Made by a program: the position numbers and the translations under genes. A stretch of DNA of 64,000 nt from contig NZ_PVZB01000011.1 of the NCBI RefSeq assembly GCF_003002025.1, positions 218,913-282,912 on the forward strand, written 5' to 3'. Under the pieces are notes generated by a model. It saw nothing but the letters and a program-made list of their open reading frames with translations, did no database searches and had not been told where the DNA came from. This document shows positions 48,810 to 58,949 of this stretch, piece by piece. The stretch's first letter is position 1. Every line of letters starts with the position of its first letter. The DNA comes from Paraburkholderia sp. BL25I1N1. Lineage in GTDB: Bacteria > Pseudomonadota > Gammaproteobacteria > Burkholderiales > Burkholderiaceae.

Positions 48810-50600
48810 ATGAAGATGTCGCGCAAAAAGATTGCAATCCTGGTAGCCGGTCTTCTGGTCGTGGCCGGCGTGATCATTCAGGCGGTGTGGCGTCCTTTTG
48901 GTCATCGCAAAGTCGCCGAGAACAGCGAAGTCGTCCTCGATATTCATCACCCTGACGCGGTAATCGACAGCGAAGCGCTGTCGCGTTTGCCGCGCGACAT
49001 CCTGCGCGTGCCGCTGCTGCACGACGTGCTGACGCAAGACTTCGTCGACTATTACGAATCGAGCAATACGCGCCTGTCGGCCGAAGGCGCGCTGCGGCGT
49101 CTCGCGTTCGAACATCAACTCGACTGGCGCGACGAATTGATCCGCCGCGTCTTCGACGAACCGGCGCACGTGCTGCTGTGGCGCTCGCCCGACGGCCGCC
49201 TCGGCTACTGGGCGATGTCGATGCATCGCAACGGCCTCGCCAAGCTGCTGCAAGGCGTGGGCAACGTCGCCACGAGCGACGCGCAACTGAGCCAGGTGGC
49301 CAAGCTTTCCGGCGACGTGCCGGTCTACGCATTGAAGCTGGCGGTCGGCCGCACGCTGCTGTTCGCCACTAAAGACGATCGGCTGGTGGTGCTGTCCACG
49401 CCCGGCGTACTGCTCGACGGCAAGGGCGGCTTGCTGACCGAGCGGGCCGACGCCGTGTCCGAGATGCTGTCGTCAGGCCGCGACGATGCCGCGCATGCGT
49501 ATCGGCTCGATGTGTCCGGCGACGCGCCGAAGGGCCATCGGCTGGTGGTGTCGGCGAATTACCTGTCGTTCGGTTATCAGGCGTTCTTCTCCGGTATCGA
49601 CGCGCTGCGTTTCGACTTCTCCCCGAACGGCAACGGCAACGCCGCGGCGAACTGGCAGACCTCGGCGCTGATCGATCCGGGCAAGTTGCCGCAGCAGTGG
49701 AACGGCGCCGACCTGTGGCGCGCGTTGCCGGCCAATGCGGCGGCCTGCACGAGCTTGCCGGCGGACTGGAAAGAGGCCTCGGGTCTGTTGGGCAAAGTGG
49801 CCGGCGGCGGCGCGGACAACGCAGCTGCGATCGGCGATCAGCTCACCGGCCCCGCAGCGGTGTGCTGGTATGCAAAGTCCACGCTGGTCGCGCCGGTGTT
49901 CGTCGCGCGCGTGAAGCAGCAGGACGCGGCCGGCATCGCCGCATTGAAGACTGCGCTCGGCAAGACTTTCGGCGATGTGATCGGCGCTTATGAAGCGAAG
50001 GCCGCCAAAGCCGACGGCGCCGACTCGGGCTATCGCCGCTTGCCGGTCACCACGCGCGATCAGGGCGCGGACGTCACCGTGTGGCAGCGTCCGGTGAGCG
50101 CGCGGTCGGGCACGGCGGTGAGCAGCAAGGCGTCGTTCGCGTCGCAGTTGTCCGCGGAACGTTATTTCCCGGTCACGCTCGCACTCGCACACGGCTATCT
50201 GATTTTCTCGCCGGACGGCCGCCTCGTCGACGACACGCTCGCGGTGCTCGACAAGCGCTACCCGGCGCTCGCCGATACGCTCGCGCCGCAACGTCTGCCA
50301 CGCACGATTCTGACGCTCGCGCCGTCGTCGGCAGCCGCGCTGATCGAACGCGAGGCCGGCGCGGCCTTGCCGGCGGATCAGGAAGCGGTGTTCCGCAATG
50401 CGTCGCGCACGCATCTCATGCCGAAGCTGCACGCGCTCGCTCACTACCCGCCAGTTTCGTTGACGCTGCCGCAGAATCTGCCGGGCTCGACGGGCTGGGT
50501 GCCGGTGGAGTGGTGGTTCGACCGCGCGAAAGCAGATGCGGGTTCGAATACGAGCGCGGCGGATACGTCTGCGGATCAGCCCGGCACCGAGGGCGACTGA
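48810..50600 (+). CDS. DUF2138 protein (YfaA/Mag-operon type)
   Basis: A 596-residue protein anchored by one N-terminal helix (KKIAILVAGLLVVAGVIIQAVW) with the rest in the periplasm. Stretches such as RVPLLHDVLTQDFVDYYE, RRLAFEHQLDWRDELI and GWVPVEWWFDRAKA match the DUF2138 family encoded beside bacterial type II alpha-2-macroglobulins. Three or four Cys in the middle may form disulfides. It is first of six collinear genes. In P. aeruginosa the corresponding operon proteins form an inner-membrane complex with the macroglobulin. Confidence 0.85.
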   Translation: MKMSRKKIAILVAGLLVVAGVIIQAVWRPFGHRKVAENSEVVLDIHHPDAVIDSEALSRLPRDILRVPLLHDVLTQDFVDYYESSNTRLSAEGALRRLAFEHQLDWRDELIRRVFDEPAHVLLWRSPDGRLGYWAMSMHRNGLAKLLQGVGNVATSDAQLSQVAKLSGDVPVYALKLAVGRTLLFATKDDRLVVLSTPGVLLDGKGGLLTERADAVSEMLSSGRDDAAHAYRLDVSGDAPKGHRLVVSANYLSFGYQAFFSGIDALRFDFSPNGNGNAAANWQTSALIDPGKLPQQWNGADLWRALPANAAACTSLPADWKEASGLLGKVAGGGADNAAAIGDQLTGPAAVCWYAKSTLVAPVFVARVKQQDAAGIAALKTALGKTFGDVIGAYEAKAAKADGADSGYRRLPVTTRDQGADVTVWQRPVSARSGTAVSSKASFASQLSAERYFPVTLALAHGYLIFSPDGRLVDDTLAVLDKRYPALADTLAPQRLPRTILTLAPSSAAALIEREAGAALPADQEAVFRNASRTHLMPKLHALAHYPPVSLTLPQNLPGSTGWVPVEWWFDRAKADAGSNTSAADTSADQPGTEGD

Positions 50601-51383
50601 GTGCGCCGCCTTCGCGTATCCGACGCGGTAGTGGCGGCGCACGCGCCTGAGCGCGTGGCGCGGCGCGTGGCCATTGCGCAGCCTGCGCATGCCGCCCTCA
50701 CATCGCGCCGAGCGTGGCTCGCGAGCACGGCTGCCGCGTTCGCCATCGCGACATTCGCGCCCTACGCGCACGCGCTCACCAGCACCACCGCATCCGCCGA
50801 CCCCGACGCACTCTCACCACAGCAATCCGCGGCATTTCGCGCGTGGTTCGCGCGCATCGTCGATCAGCAGATGCGGCGCGGACCGACGCCGCGCTGGACC
50901 CAACGCGATTGCGCGGGCCTCGTGCGCTTCGCGGTCGGCGAGACGCTCCGTCCGCACGACACCCGATGGCTGCGCGCCAACGGCATGACCGGTCTCGCGG
51001 ATACGAGCAGCATGCCGCCCGAACTGCAATTGTCGGCGTCGCAGCGCACGATCGCCAACCGCTGGACCGAACTCGACGGTTCCACCGGCGCGTACGCATC
51101 GGCGATCGCGCTGATTCAACGCAACAGCCGTTTTGTTTCGAAGGACGTGAACCAGGCGCTGCCCGGTGATCTCCTGTTCTTCGACCAGGGCGACGACCAG
51201 CATCTGATGATCTGGCTGGATCGCTACATCGCTTATCACACAGGCACCGTCACGCCGACCGATACCGGTCTGCGCGCCGTCGCCGTTTCCGACCTGATGC
51301 AATGGAAAGATTCCCGCTGGCAGCCGCTCGACGGCAATCCGAATTTCGTCGGCGTGTTTCGTTTGGACTTTCTGACACCATGA
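50601..51383 (+). CDS. DUF1175 protein, NlpC/P60-like (YfaT type)
   Basis: A 260-residue exported protein starting at GTG 50601, directly after the preceding TGA. A twin-arginine-like signal (TSRRAWLASTAAAFAIATFA) precedes the mature domain, though the true start is uncertain. The core resembles NlpC/P60 cysteine peptidases: RDCAGLVRFAVGE (Cys104), PGDLLFFDQGDDQHLMIWL (His201) and IAYHTG. Such folds usually cut or bind peptidoglycan peptides. DUF1175 is a constant partner of type II alpha-2-macroglobulins. Enzyme activity is inferred from these motifs only. Confidence 0.8.
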   Translation: MRRLRVSDAVVAAHAPERVARRVAIAQPAHAALTSRRAWLASTAAAFAIATFAPYAHALTSTTASADPDALSPQQSAAFRAWFARIVDQQMRRGPTPRWTQRDCAGLVRFAVGETLRPHDTRWLRANGMTGLADTSSMPPELQLSASQRTIANRWTELDGSTGAYASAIALIQRNSRFVSKDVNQALPGDLLFFDQGDDQHLMIWLDRYIAYHTGTVTPTDTGLRAVAVSDLMQWKDSRWQPLDGNPNFVGVFRLDFLTP

Positions 51384-54300
51384 CCCGAATGATTTCCGTC
51401 ACACGATCGAGCGGTTGGTTGGGCAGGGCGCACCGTCGCGCAGCATGCACGTTCGCGGCGCTGCTGCCAGTCTTGTTCGCGGTGATGACGCTCGCCGTCG
51501 CACCAGCCGCCTATGCGGACGACGACGCGGCGAGCGCCGCTGTCGCCGCCGATGCCAACATCGCCGGCAATCCGACGCTGCAGACGGCGCCCACTAGCAA
51601 CTTCAGCTCGCAGAAAGTGGACGGTCAACCGTTCTTCCTGCTTTCGGACGCGAGCTTCGGCAGCGATCAACTGGCGCAGGTGCGGCTCGAAGCGCCGGGC
51701 CGCGATTTCAAGGACGCGTTGCAGGCTTATGGCGGCGCGGACATCGTCGTGTATCGCGTGCCCAGGCCGCTGGACTTTCTGAAGGCGCAAAAGAATCTGC
51801 ATCGGCTGAATGTCGCACCGAATTATCAGGGCGAAGGGCTCGCGAATACGCTCGCGTATCTGTGGGACCGCTGGTTCACCGAAGCGCGCCGCGCGTGGCA
51901 GCGCGTGTTGTCCTTCGCGACTCGCAGCAAGGCGACTGAAGCCGCGCCGCAGTTCAAGCTCGGCGAGCAGACCGGCAAGCCGACGCAGTTCGAGCCGAAC
52001 TCGCAATTCGCGCCGCTCAAAGGCTACGACATGGTCGCGCGTTTTCGCTATCCGATCTGGGACGCGAAAGTGATCGAGCCGCCCAAGGGCGTGAATCTCG
52101 CGGGCAGCAGCAGTAACTTTATCGAAGCCAGCTCAGGCAACGTGATGATTCCGGTCGGCAAGCTGCCGCCGGGGCTGTATATCGTCGAGGCGGTGATCGG
52201 CAACTATCGCGCGCATACGCTGCTGTTCGTGTCGGACACGGTGGCGGTCGTGAAGGCGGCGTCGAGCGGCATGCTGGTATGGACCACGCGGCGCGATAAC
52301 GGCAAGCCGGTGGCGAATACGGAAGTGAACTGGACCGACGGCGTGGGCGTTCTGCAAAGCGGCACGACTGGCGGCGACGGCGCGCTGGTGCTGCAACACG
52401 TGAGCCCCGAGCACAGCTATGTGCTCGGCGCCGATCCGCAGGGCGGCGTGTTCGTCTCCGAGAATTTCTATTACGACAGCGAGATCTACAACACGAAGAT
52501 CTACGCAGTGACCGACCGGCCGATGTACCGGCCGGGCGATCCGGTGCATGTGAAGTTTATCGGCCGCACGTTCCAGAACGCGACGCAATCGTCGGCGCCG
52601 GCCGAGGCCGATATCAAGCTCGACGTGCTCGATCCGAACGGCGCGCCGGTCGCGACCAGCAAAGTGCATTTCGCCTCCGACACCGGTGCGGATACTGCGT
52701 TTACCTTGCCCGCCGATGCCACCGCCGGCGGCTACACGCTGCGCTTCGATTACAACGGCGACGTGTATGGCAGCGCGTTTCGCGTCGCCGAATATGTGAA
52801 GCCGCACTTCGACGTGAACCTGTCGATGGATAAAGCCGACTACGCGACCGGCGAGGCGCTGAAGGGCAAGATCCAGTTGCGCTATCCGGACGGCAAGCCG
52901 GTGCGTGACAGCAAGATTTCGGTCACGTTGCGCGCGCAGAAAGTGACGATCGTCGACGGTGAATTGCGTTATGCGGGGCTGTTTCCGGTCAAGCTCGAAC
53001 AGCAGGAACTGAAGACGGATAGCGACGGCAACGCGAGCCTCACGCTGCCTGCCGCGAAGGAACCGAGCCGCTACGCGTTGACGCTGTTCGCGCAGGACGG
53101 CGCGGCGTACAAGGTGCGCGTGACGCGCGAAGTGCTGATCGCGCGCGGCGCGACGCCGTATCGGTTGACCACGGCCAAGTCGTTCTCGCAACCGAAGGAA
53201 GCGGTCAGCTTCGATTTACAGGCGCTCGGCGCGATCGATCCGGCTTCGCATGCGCCATCGAAATACGAATGGACGCGCCTCGAATCGCAAACGCATGGCG
53301 AAGGCGCGCTGAAGGGCGCGAGCGCGGGCGGCAAGCTGTCGTTCCCGGTGCAGTTCGATGAGCCGGGTTCGTACATGTTGTCGGTCAAGGACGACTTGGG
53401 CAACCTGCTCGCCGCCACCAGCCACTGGGTCGCGGGCGACGGCCTCAAGGCGATTCCGGGCAGCGTCGAGATCGTGTTCGATCGCGACAAGTACAAGATC
53501 GGCGATACCGCTGAAGCGTTGATCACGTTCCCGATGCCGGTCGACGACGCGCTGCTCACACTCGAACGGGATAACGTCGAACGTCGCGCGTTGCTTACGG
53601 CGGGCGGCGACTGGTTGCAGTTGCAACGCGTGGCGCCGTCGCAATGGAAAGCGCGCATCAAGGTCGGCGCTGACTTCGCGCCGAACATGACGTTCTCGGT
53701 GCTGTACGTGCACGCCGGCGAATACGTGTTCCAGAACGCGGGCATCGTGGTCGCGCAGCCGCAGATCGAACTGAACGTGAAGAGCGACAAGCCGGTGTAC
53801 GGGCCGGGCGACACGGTCACGCTGAATTTCGACAGCACGTTGAACGGCAAGCCGGAAGCGGCGAACCTGACGGTGAGCGTGGTCGATGAAATGGTCTACG
53901 TGCTGCAGCCGGAAATCGCGCCGAATATCGTCGACTTCTTCTATCACCCGCGCCGCAATAACGTGCGGACTTCGTCGAGCCTGTCGTTCATCACCTACGA
54001 CCTCGCGCGCTCGCCGCTGAAGGGCGCGCCCGGCGGACCGCAGCGCGCCAACTACAACGAGCGCGGCGTGAAGGTGCTCGAACGGCCGCGTCGCGACGAT
54101 CAGGACACGGCCGCGTGGGAAGGCAACCTCAAGACCGACGCGAGCGGCCATGCCACCATGACGTTCAAGATGCCGGATTCGCTGGCGCGCTGGCGCATTA
54201 CGGTGCGCGCGGCGGCGCCGGATGGCATGGTCGGTCAGCGCACTGCTTACGTGCGCTCGGACAAGGCGCTGTATCTGAAGTGGAGCGGCCCGTCGCACTT

Positions 54301-56185
54301 CCGCGTGAACGATCAGCCTGCCATCGACATGATCGCCTTCAATCAGACCGACGCGGAAATGGACGCGCAGTGGGTGGTGGACGGCGGCGGGTTGTCGCTC
54401 AATCAGAAGGTCACGCTCAAGCGCGGCGCGAACTATCTGCGTTTGCCGAGCGGCGCGCTGAAGGACGGCGTGATCAACGCGTCGCTGCGCAGCGCGGGTA
54501 AAGACGTCGATCGTCTGCAGACGGCGATTCATCTCGATGCGAGCGGCTGGCTCGATCTGCATCAGAACACGGTGGCGCTCGACGGCTCGAACAAGCCGCT
54601 CAATCTGCCGCAAGATGCGCAGGACGTCAGTGTGCGTTTCATCGGCAGCGCGCAGAGCCAGTTCATGCGCGTCGCCGACGATCTGATCAACTACCCGTAC
54701 GGTTGCGCCGAGCAAACGTCGAGCCGTCTGATTCCGCTGGCGCTCGCGCACGATGCGATCGGCCATGGCGACAATGCGAGCTCGACGCAAGGACTCGAAG
54801 CGCTATTGCGTAATCAGCGGCAGCGGTTGGCCATGCTCGCGGGCGTCGGCGGCACGTTCGGCTGGTGGGGCGATACGACCGGCGGCAGCGCGCTTATTAC
54901 GGCCTACGCGTATTACGCGGACTGGCTCGCGAGCCGCAGCCTCGGCATCAGCCTGCCCGCGGACAACTGGCAGCACGCCATGGACGTCTATCGCGACGCC
55001 GGCGCGAAAGAACCGCTGTTGCATCGCGCGCTGGCTTTGTGGCTGATGCAGCAGATGGGCCTGCCGGTCGCAACGCCGGTGTCGGGCGTGGCCGCGGATC
55101 TGACGAGCGATGCGGCCGCCACCGCTAAAGTGCCCGCGCGTAGCGGCACGTACGGCGCGTCGGACAGCATCGTGTTCGCGCAGGCCGATTCACCGCGCGG
55201 CAAGCAGATGGCGACGCTGCTGATCGCGAGCATGGCGCGCAGCACGAGCGCGCAGTTGCCGGATGGCTTCGACGCCGCGGCAAGCGCCGCGCGCCTCACG
55301 CTCGTGAACGATCCCGCGCCGTTGGTGCAAAGCCTCATCGCAATGACGGGCGACGGCGGAGCGAGCGCCGATGCCCCGACATTGCTGGCAAAAAGCAGCG
55401 CCGACTATCCGACGCTCGATCGCGCCTTGACGCTGCTGTGGCTGCGCAAGTCGCTCGGCGCGGACCCGACCACCGCGTCGTTGCCGTCGCTGCAAGGCAC
55501 GGGCTGGACCCGCGCCACGACGCCGACCGGCACGCCGCTTTACAAGTGGACCGGCGCGGCGCAGCCGACCACGCTCGACGCCGGCGCCGCGCGCACCGAC
55601 GTCAACGCGCTTGTCTCGTTCCGCAGCCACACGAGCGAGGACAGCCGCTTGAACATCACCGTCGAGCGGCGTTTCTACAAGCTCGAACCGGTCGAAGTCG
55701 CGGTCGATCCGAAGAAAAAGGACGCCGCCGGCGAGAGTCAGTTGGGCCGCTCCGCATTTACCGCGCGTGTGGTGAAGCAGGGCGACGCGATCGATAGCAA
55801 TGCGCTCTATGTCGACGAAGTCACGCTCACGCCGCGCTCGGGGAACGCCTACCACTACGGCCTGCTCGACGTGCCGCTGCCGCCGGGCGGCGATGTCGAG
55901 GCGACGAGCTGGGGCGTGTCGATCGACGGCCTGCCGGGCGCGAAGGACGGCGCCAGCGGTCCGCAGCCGTTCCAGCGCGTGGCGTCGTACGAGATGGGCG
56001 AGCTGGCGTATCACCAGCCCGTGCCCTTGCTCGACCGACCGGTCACACTGCGGCAACTGGTGCGCTTCGCATTGCCGGGCACGTTCGCGTTGCCGCCCGC
56101 GCGCTACTTCCGCATGTATCAGCCGGACGCGAAGGCGTTCGAAGGCGGCAAGAGCGATCGCGTGACGACGTTGCGCATTCAATAA
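51380..56185 (+). CDS. yfaS: Bacterial alpha-2-macroglobulin with thioester (YfaS/MagD type)
   Basis: A 1601-residue periplasmic macroglobulin. ATG 51380 overlaps the DUF1175 stop by 4 bp and gives a signal peptide ending near AYA. Macroglobulin beta-domains are marked by TDRPMYRPGDPVHVKF and SDKPVYGPGDTVTLNF; the bait-to-thioester region has TWEGNLKTDASGHATMTF-like order and PDSLARWRITVRA. The thioester motif CAEQ is at Cys1109-Gln1112 (PYGCAEQTSSRLIPLAL). It would trap proteases by conformational change and covalent capture. Neighbours match the E. coli yfa and P. aeruginosa mag sets. Confidence 0.92.
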   Translation: MTRMISVTRSSGWLGRAHRRAACTFAALLPVLFAVMTLAVAPAAYADDDAASAAVAADANIAGNPTLQTAPTSNFSSQKVDGQPFFLLSDASFGSDQLAQVRLEAPGRDFKDALQAYGGADIVVYRVPRPLDFLKAQKNLHRLNVAPNYQGEGLANTLAYLWDRWFTEARRAWQRVLSFATRSKATEAAPQFKLGEQTGKPTQFEPNSQFAPLKGYDMVARFRYPIWDAKVIEPPKGVNLAGSSSNFIEASSGNVMIPVGKLPPGLYIVEAVIGNYRAHTLLFVSDTVAVVKAASSGMLVWTTRRDNGKPVANTEVNWTDGVGVLQSGTTGGDGALVLQHVSPEHSYVLGADPQGGVFVSENFYYDSEIYNTKIYAVTDRPMYRPGDPVHVKFIGRTFQNATQSSAPAEADIKLDVLDPNGAPVATSKVHFASDTGADTAFTLPADATAGGYTLRFDYNGDVYGSAFRVAEYVKPHFDVNLSMDKADYATGEALKGKIQLRYPDGKPVRDSKISVTLRAQKVTIVDGELRYAGLFPVKLEQQELKTDSDGNASLTLPAAKEPSRYALTLFAQDGAAYKVRVTREVLIARGATPYRLTTAKSFSQPKEAVSFDLQALGAIDPASHAPSKYEWTRLESQTHGEGALKGASAGGKLSFPVQFDEPGSYMLSVKDDLGNLLAATSHWVAGDGLKAIPGSVEIVFDRDKYKIGDTAEALITFPMPVDDALLTLERDNVERRALLTAGGDWLQLQRVAPSQWKARIKVGADFAPNMTFSVLYVHAGEYVFQNAGIVVAQPQIELNVKSDKPVYGPGDTVTLNFDSTLNGKPEAANLTVSVVDEMVYVLQPEIAPNIVDFFYHPRRNNVRTSSSLSFITYDLARSPLKGAPGGPQRANYNERGVKVLERPRRDDQDTAAWEGNLKTDASGHATMTFKMPDSLARWRITVRAAAPDGMVGQRTAYVRSDKALYLKWSGPSHFRVNDQPAIDMIAFNQTDAEMDAQWVVDGGGLSLNQKVTLKRGANYLRLPSGALKDGVINASLRSAGKDVDRLQTAIHLDASGWLDLHQNTVALDGSNKPLNLPQDAQDVSVRFIGSAQSQFMRVADDLINYPYGCAEQTSSRLIPLALAHDAIGHGDNASSTQGLEALLRNQRQRLAMLAGVGGTFGWWGDTTGGSALITAYAYYADWLASRSLGISLPADNWQHAMDVYRDAGAKEPLLHRALALWLMQQMGLPVATPVSGVAADLTSDAAATAKVPARSGTYGASDSIVFAQADSPRGKQMATLLIASMARSTSAQLPDGFDAAASAARLTLVNDPAPLVQSLIAMTGDGGASADAPTLLAKSSADYPTLDRALTLLWLRKSLGADPTTASLPSLQGTGWTRATTPTGTPLYKWTGAAQPTTLDAGAARTDVNALVSFRSHTSEDSRLNITVERRFYKLEPVEVAVDPKKKDAAGESQLGRSAFTARVVKQGDAIDSNALYVDEVTLTPRSGNAYHYGLLDVPLPPGGDVEATSWGVSIDGLPGAKDGASGPQPFQRVASYEMGELAYHQPVPLLDRPVTLRQLVRFALPGTFALPPARYFRMYQPDAKAFEGGKSDRVTTLRIQ

Positions 56186-56201
56186 GCGAGACAAGACCGC
56201 C

Positions 56202-58040
56202 ATGTTGCACGCGCTTCGGCCTCTACGCGATCGTCTGGCAGCCAGGCTGCGGATCGCGCTCGCCGTGGGCGTGGGACTCGGTTGCGCTGGACAGGGCGTG
56301 TCGGCGGATGCCGTGGCTTCGTCTTCAGTCGCATTGGCGAACGCAACGGATGCCGCTACCGGGATGAGCACCGCAACCTCCGCTGGAATGTCAGCGCGAT
56401 CTTCATCGCAGATGCTGCGCTTCGCGTGGTTGCGCGACGGCCAGAGCAGGCTTTGGCAAGCCGACGGCAACGGCGCCGCGCTCGGCTTCTCGCCGCAGGC
56501 CGCGGGTGTCTTGCCCGCGACGCTAAAGACGCCGCTCGGCAGCGTCTGGAAGCTATTCGTCTACGGCTACGTGGTGGACCGCAATATCGCCACGCCGGAT
56601 TACGCCTGCCACGGCGGCGATCCCGAAGAAGTGTATTGCTGCATGACGGGCGGTCATATCGACCGTGAGCATGCGCTGGTGCAGTCGTGCGGACTTTTTT
56701 TCGAGCCCGCGCGCCTGCAGCTCGATTCCGCCGACTGGCGCAAGTACTGGACAGCCGCTCACGCGCCGGCCTGGCTGCGCGATCTGCGCGCCATGACGCC
56801 CACGCGGCGCGTGCCGGTGGCCGAACTGCTCGCCGCTTTGCAGGCGATGCCCGCCCGGCCGCGCGAAGCGGCCGCGAGCACGCTGGTGTCGGTGCTGACC
56901 AGCGGACGCGGTGAAGGCACGGTGTCGCTTTACGGCAGCGTATTGCGCGCCAAGACCTGGACGATGCCGGATCCGGCGCGTCCGGGCGCTTCGATCGGCG
57001 GCGCCGCCGGCTGGCTCGCGGATGGCACGCCGGTGTGGCTCGGCGGTCCGGGCGGCAGCGCGCGCGTGCTGGCGGCCGCCCCGCCGCGCATTGCGCCGCT
57101 GCTTACGCAAGTCACCGTGCCGGACGACGGCGCTTGCGTGCTGGTCGATTTCTTCAGCCGCTATCCGATTCGCGAAGTGCTCGGCGACAAGGGACCGGCC
57201 GCCGCGCCCGAGGGTCCGTTGCGCGGCGATTTCCGCGTCGGCTTCGTCAACGGCAATTGGGCGCGGGTGACGAGCCGCGGCGAGTTGCGGCTCGATCGCG
57301 ATGCGGCCGGTGTGCCGCAAGTGGTCGGCCGCTTCGGCATGAACGACTATGTGGCGCGCGTGGTCGAGCGTGAAGGCGACACGAGCCAGGTGGAAGCGGC
57401 GAAGGCGCTGGCGGTCGCGGCGCGCACTTACGTCGTGCAGCAGGGCAGCCACGACCACGGCTGTTTCCGTATCGACGACAGCAGCAAGACGCAGCGCGTT
57501 CTGCCGCGCGCGCCGACAGCCGCCGCGCGCCGTGCCGCTGATTTCACCGACGCGCTCGTGCTGACCGGCGTGCCCGTTCAGTACCACCACGACAAGGCCG
57601 CGCCGGAACAGATGAACTGGCTGGCGGCGAAGGCGTCGGCGCAGGCCGGCCTGACGTTCGACGCCATTCTCGCGCGCACCTGGCCGCAAGCGACGCTGAC
57701 TTCGTTTCAGAGTCCGCTGTCGGGCGATTGCGTGGAAGTGGCCGGCGCGCAGGCATGGCTGCAGCGCAACGCGCCGATATGGGCGCGGCGCATGGACGGC
57801 GCGGCGGGCTACGAAACGCCCGATCTGCCCGCGGTGTGCGCCGTGCGCGAAGGTCGGCCGTATGCGGATGCGCAGCGCAATCGCGTGTACGTGTATCGGC
57901 TGCAGACTGAAGAGGACCGTATCGCGTTGGCGCATGAATATATTCACCTCGCGTTTCAGCATCATCCGCGTGGGCTCGACGAGACGTTTGTCGAACGCAC
58001 CGCGCGCACGCTGATTCGCACCGACAATCCGATCCAATGA
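56202..58040 (+). CDS. DUF2300 protein with PBP-like, SpoIID-like and HEXXH segments (YfaQ type)
   Basis: A 612-residue exported protein starting 16 bp after yfaS. Residues about 70-300 carry motifs in the order of penicillin-binding proteins: S114-V-W-K117 (LGSVWKLFVYG), S162-C-G (ALVQSCGLFF) in place of SxN, and K251-T-W in place of KTG, then AAGWLADGTPVWLGG. Residues about 340-420 resemble SpoIID (FGMNDYVARVVERE, QVEAAKALAVAARTYV). The end has H578-E-Y-I-H582, an HEXXH metal-site motif. Its place in the macroglobulin operon suggests a cell-wall enzyme or sensor. The motif reading is mine; activities are unproven. Confidence 0.82.
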   Translation: MLHALRPLRDRLAARLRIALAVGVGLGCAGQGVSADAVASSSVALANATDAATGMSTATSAGMSARSSSQMLRFAWLRDGQSRLWQADGNGAALGFSPQAAGVLPATLKTPLGSVWKLFVYGYVVDRNIATPDYACHGGDPEEVYCCMTGGHIDREHALVQSCGLFFEPARLQLDSADWRKYWTAAHAPAWLRDLRAMTPTRRVPVAELLAALQAMPARPREAAASTLVSVLTSGRGEGTVSLYGSVLRAKTWTMPDPARPGASIGGAAGWLADGTPVWLGGPGGSARVLAAAPPRIAPLLTQVTVPDDGACVLVDFFSRYPIREVLGDKGPAAAPEGPLRGDFRVGFVNGNWARVTSRGELRLDRDAAGVPQVVGRFGMNDYVARVVEREGDTSQVEAAKALAVAARTYVVQQGSHDHGCFRIDDSSKTQRVLPRAPTAAARRAADFTDALVLTGVPVQYHHDKAAPEQMNWLAAKASAQAGLTFDAILARTWPQATLTSFQSPLSGDCVEVAGAQAWLQRNAPIWARRMDGAAGYETPDLPAVCAVREGRPYADAQRNRVYVYRLQTEEDRIALAHEYIHLAFQHHPRGLDETFVERTARTLIRTDNPIQ

Positions 58041-58927
58041 ATACCGTCTCGCGCTCGCCGATATCCTTGTTGCGTTGGCCGTTTGCACGGCGTGATTTCC
58101 GTGGTCGCGCCGTCGTGACGTTGGCCGCGGCCGTGGCTGCGCTTGCGCTCTGCACGAGTGCGCCGAACGCCGAAGCCGCTGACGCGGACGGCGCGATTGC
58201 CGACCTGAGCGGCGCGTTCGGCGGCTGGCGTCACAGCGGACTGACCAACGAGGGCGAGCATTTCGTCGCGGCCTACCCCCGACCGCCGGTCGATCGCGGC
58301 GCGCAGCGCTATCGCACGCTGATCGAAGGGCGCCTGAAGCACATCGACAAACACGCGCGTAAGCCGCCGACGCTCGTCGTCAACGGCAACCCCACGCCGC
58401 TTTATACCGACGAGGAAGGCGCGTTTGCGCGGCCGTGGGCGTTCGGCGCGGGCTCGAACAGCATCGAGCTGATTTCCGCCGATGGCAAACAGCATCAGCG
58501 CATGCAATTCTACGAAGCCGACCGCAGCAAGCCGCAAGCGAAACTGCGTGCGCTGGTCACGTGGGACGATCCGCACGCGCAGGTCGATCTGCATGTGATC
58601 ACGCCGGGCGGCCTGCATGCCTTCTTCGCCAACCCGACACTCGAAGACGGCAGCGGCTTCGATGTCGATTCGGTGGACGGCGCGGGGCCGGGCATTTTTT
58701 CGTCGGCGGCGCCCGAGCGTGGCACGTGGCTGTTCTTTCTGAATTACTGGGGCAATTTCGATTCGACCGGCTATAACTTCGACGCCGCCGCGCACGACCG
58801 CGACGTGATTACGGCGACGTTGACGCTGGTGTTCAACGAAAACACGCCGAACGAACGGCGTGAAACGATGGTCGTGCCGCTGCGCAAGATCGGCGACCTG
58901 ATGCTCGTGAAGAGCGAGCGACTCTGA
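58037..58927 (+). CDS. DUF2135 protein, first copy (YfaP type)
   Basis: A 296-residue exported protein overlapping the DUF2300 stop by 4 bp. The signal region ends near NAEA (residue 46). DUF2135 core: KLRALVTWDDPHAQVDLHVI, TPGGLHAFFANP, SSAAPERGTWLFFLNYWG, then VFNENTPNERRETMVVPLRK. The alternating-Asp LHV strand suggests a calcium-binding beta-sandwich. It pairs with a second copy immediately downstream; such proteins are likely structural partners of the macroglobulin at the inner membrane. Confidence 0.88.
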   Translation: MNTVSRSPISLLRWPFARRDFRGRAVVTLAAAVAALALCTSAPNAEAADADGAIADLSGAFGGWRHSGLTNEGEHFVAAYPRPPVDRGAQRYRTLIEGRLKHIDKHARKPPTLVVNGNPTPLYTDEEGAFARPWAFGAGSNSIELISADGKQHQRMQFYEADRSKPQAKLRALVTWDDPHAQVDLHVITPGGLHAFFANPTLEDGSGFDVDSVDGAGPGIFSSAAPERGTWLFFLNYWGNFDSTGYNFDAAAHDRDVITATLTLVFNENTPNERRETMVVPLRKIGDLMLVKSERL

Positions 58928-58949
58928 CAGCGGGATGGGAGCAGTGACG

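Noticed and set aside
50601..50700. Separate small gene at the start of the DUF1175 frame
   Set aside because: The N-terminal part is continuous with the twin-arginine signal; only the exact start is unsure.
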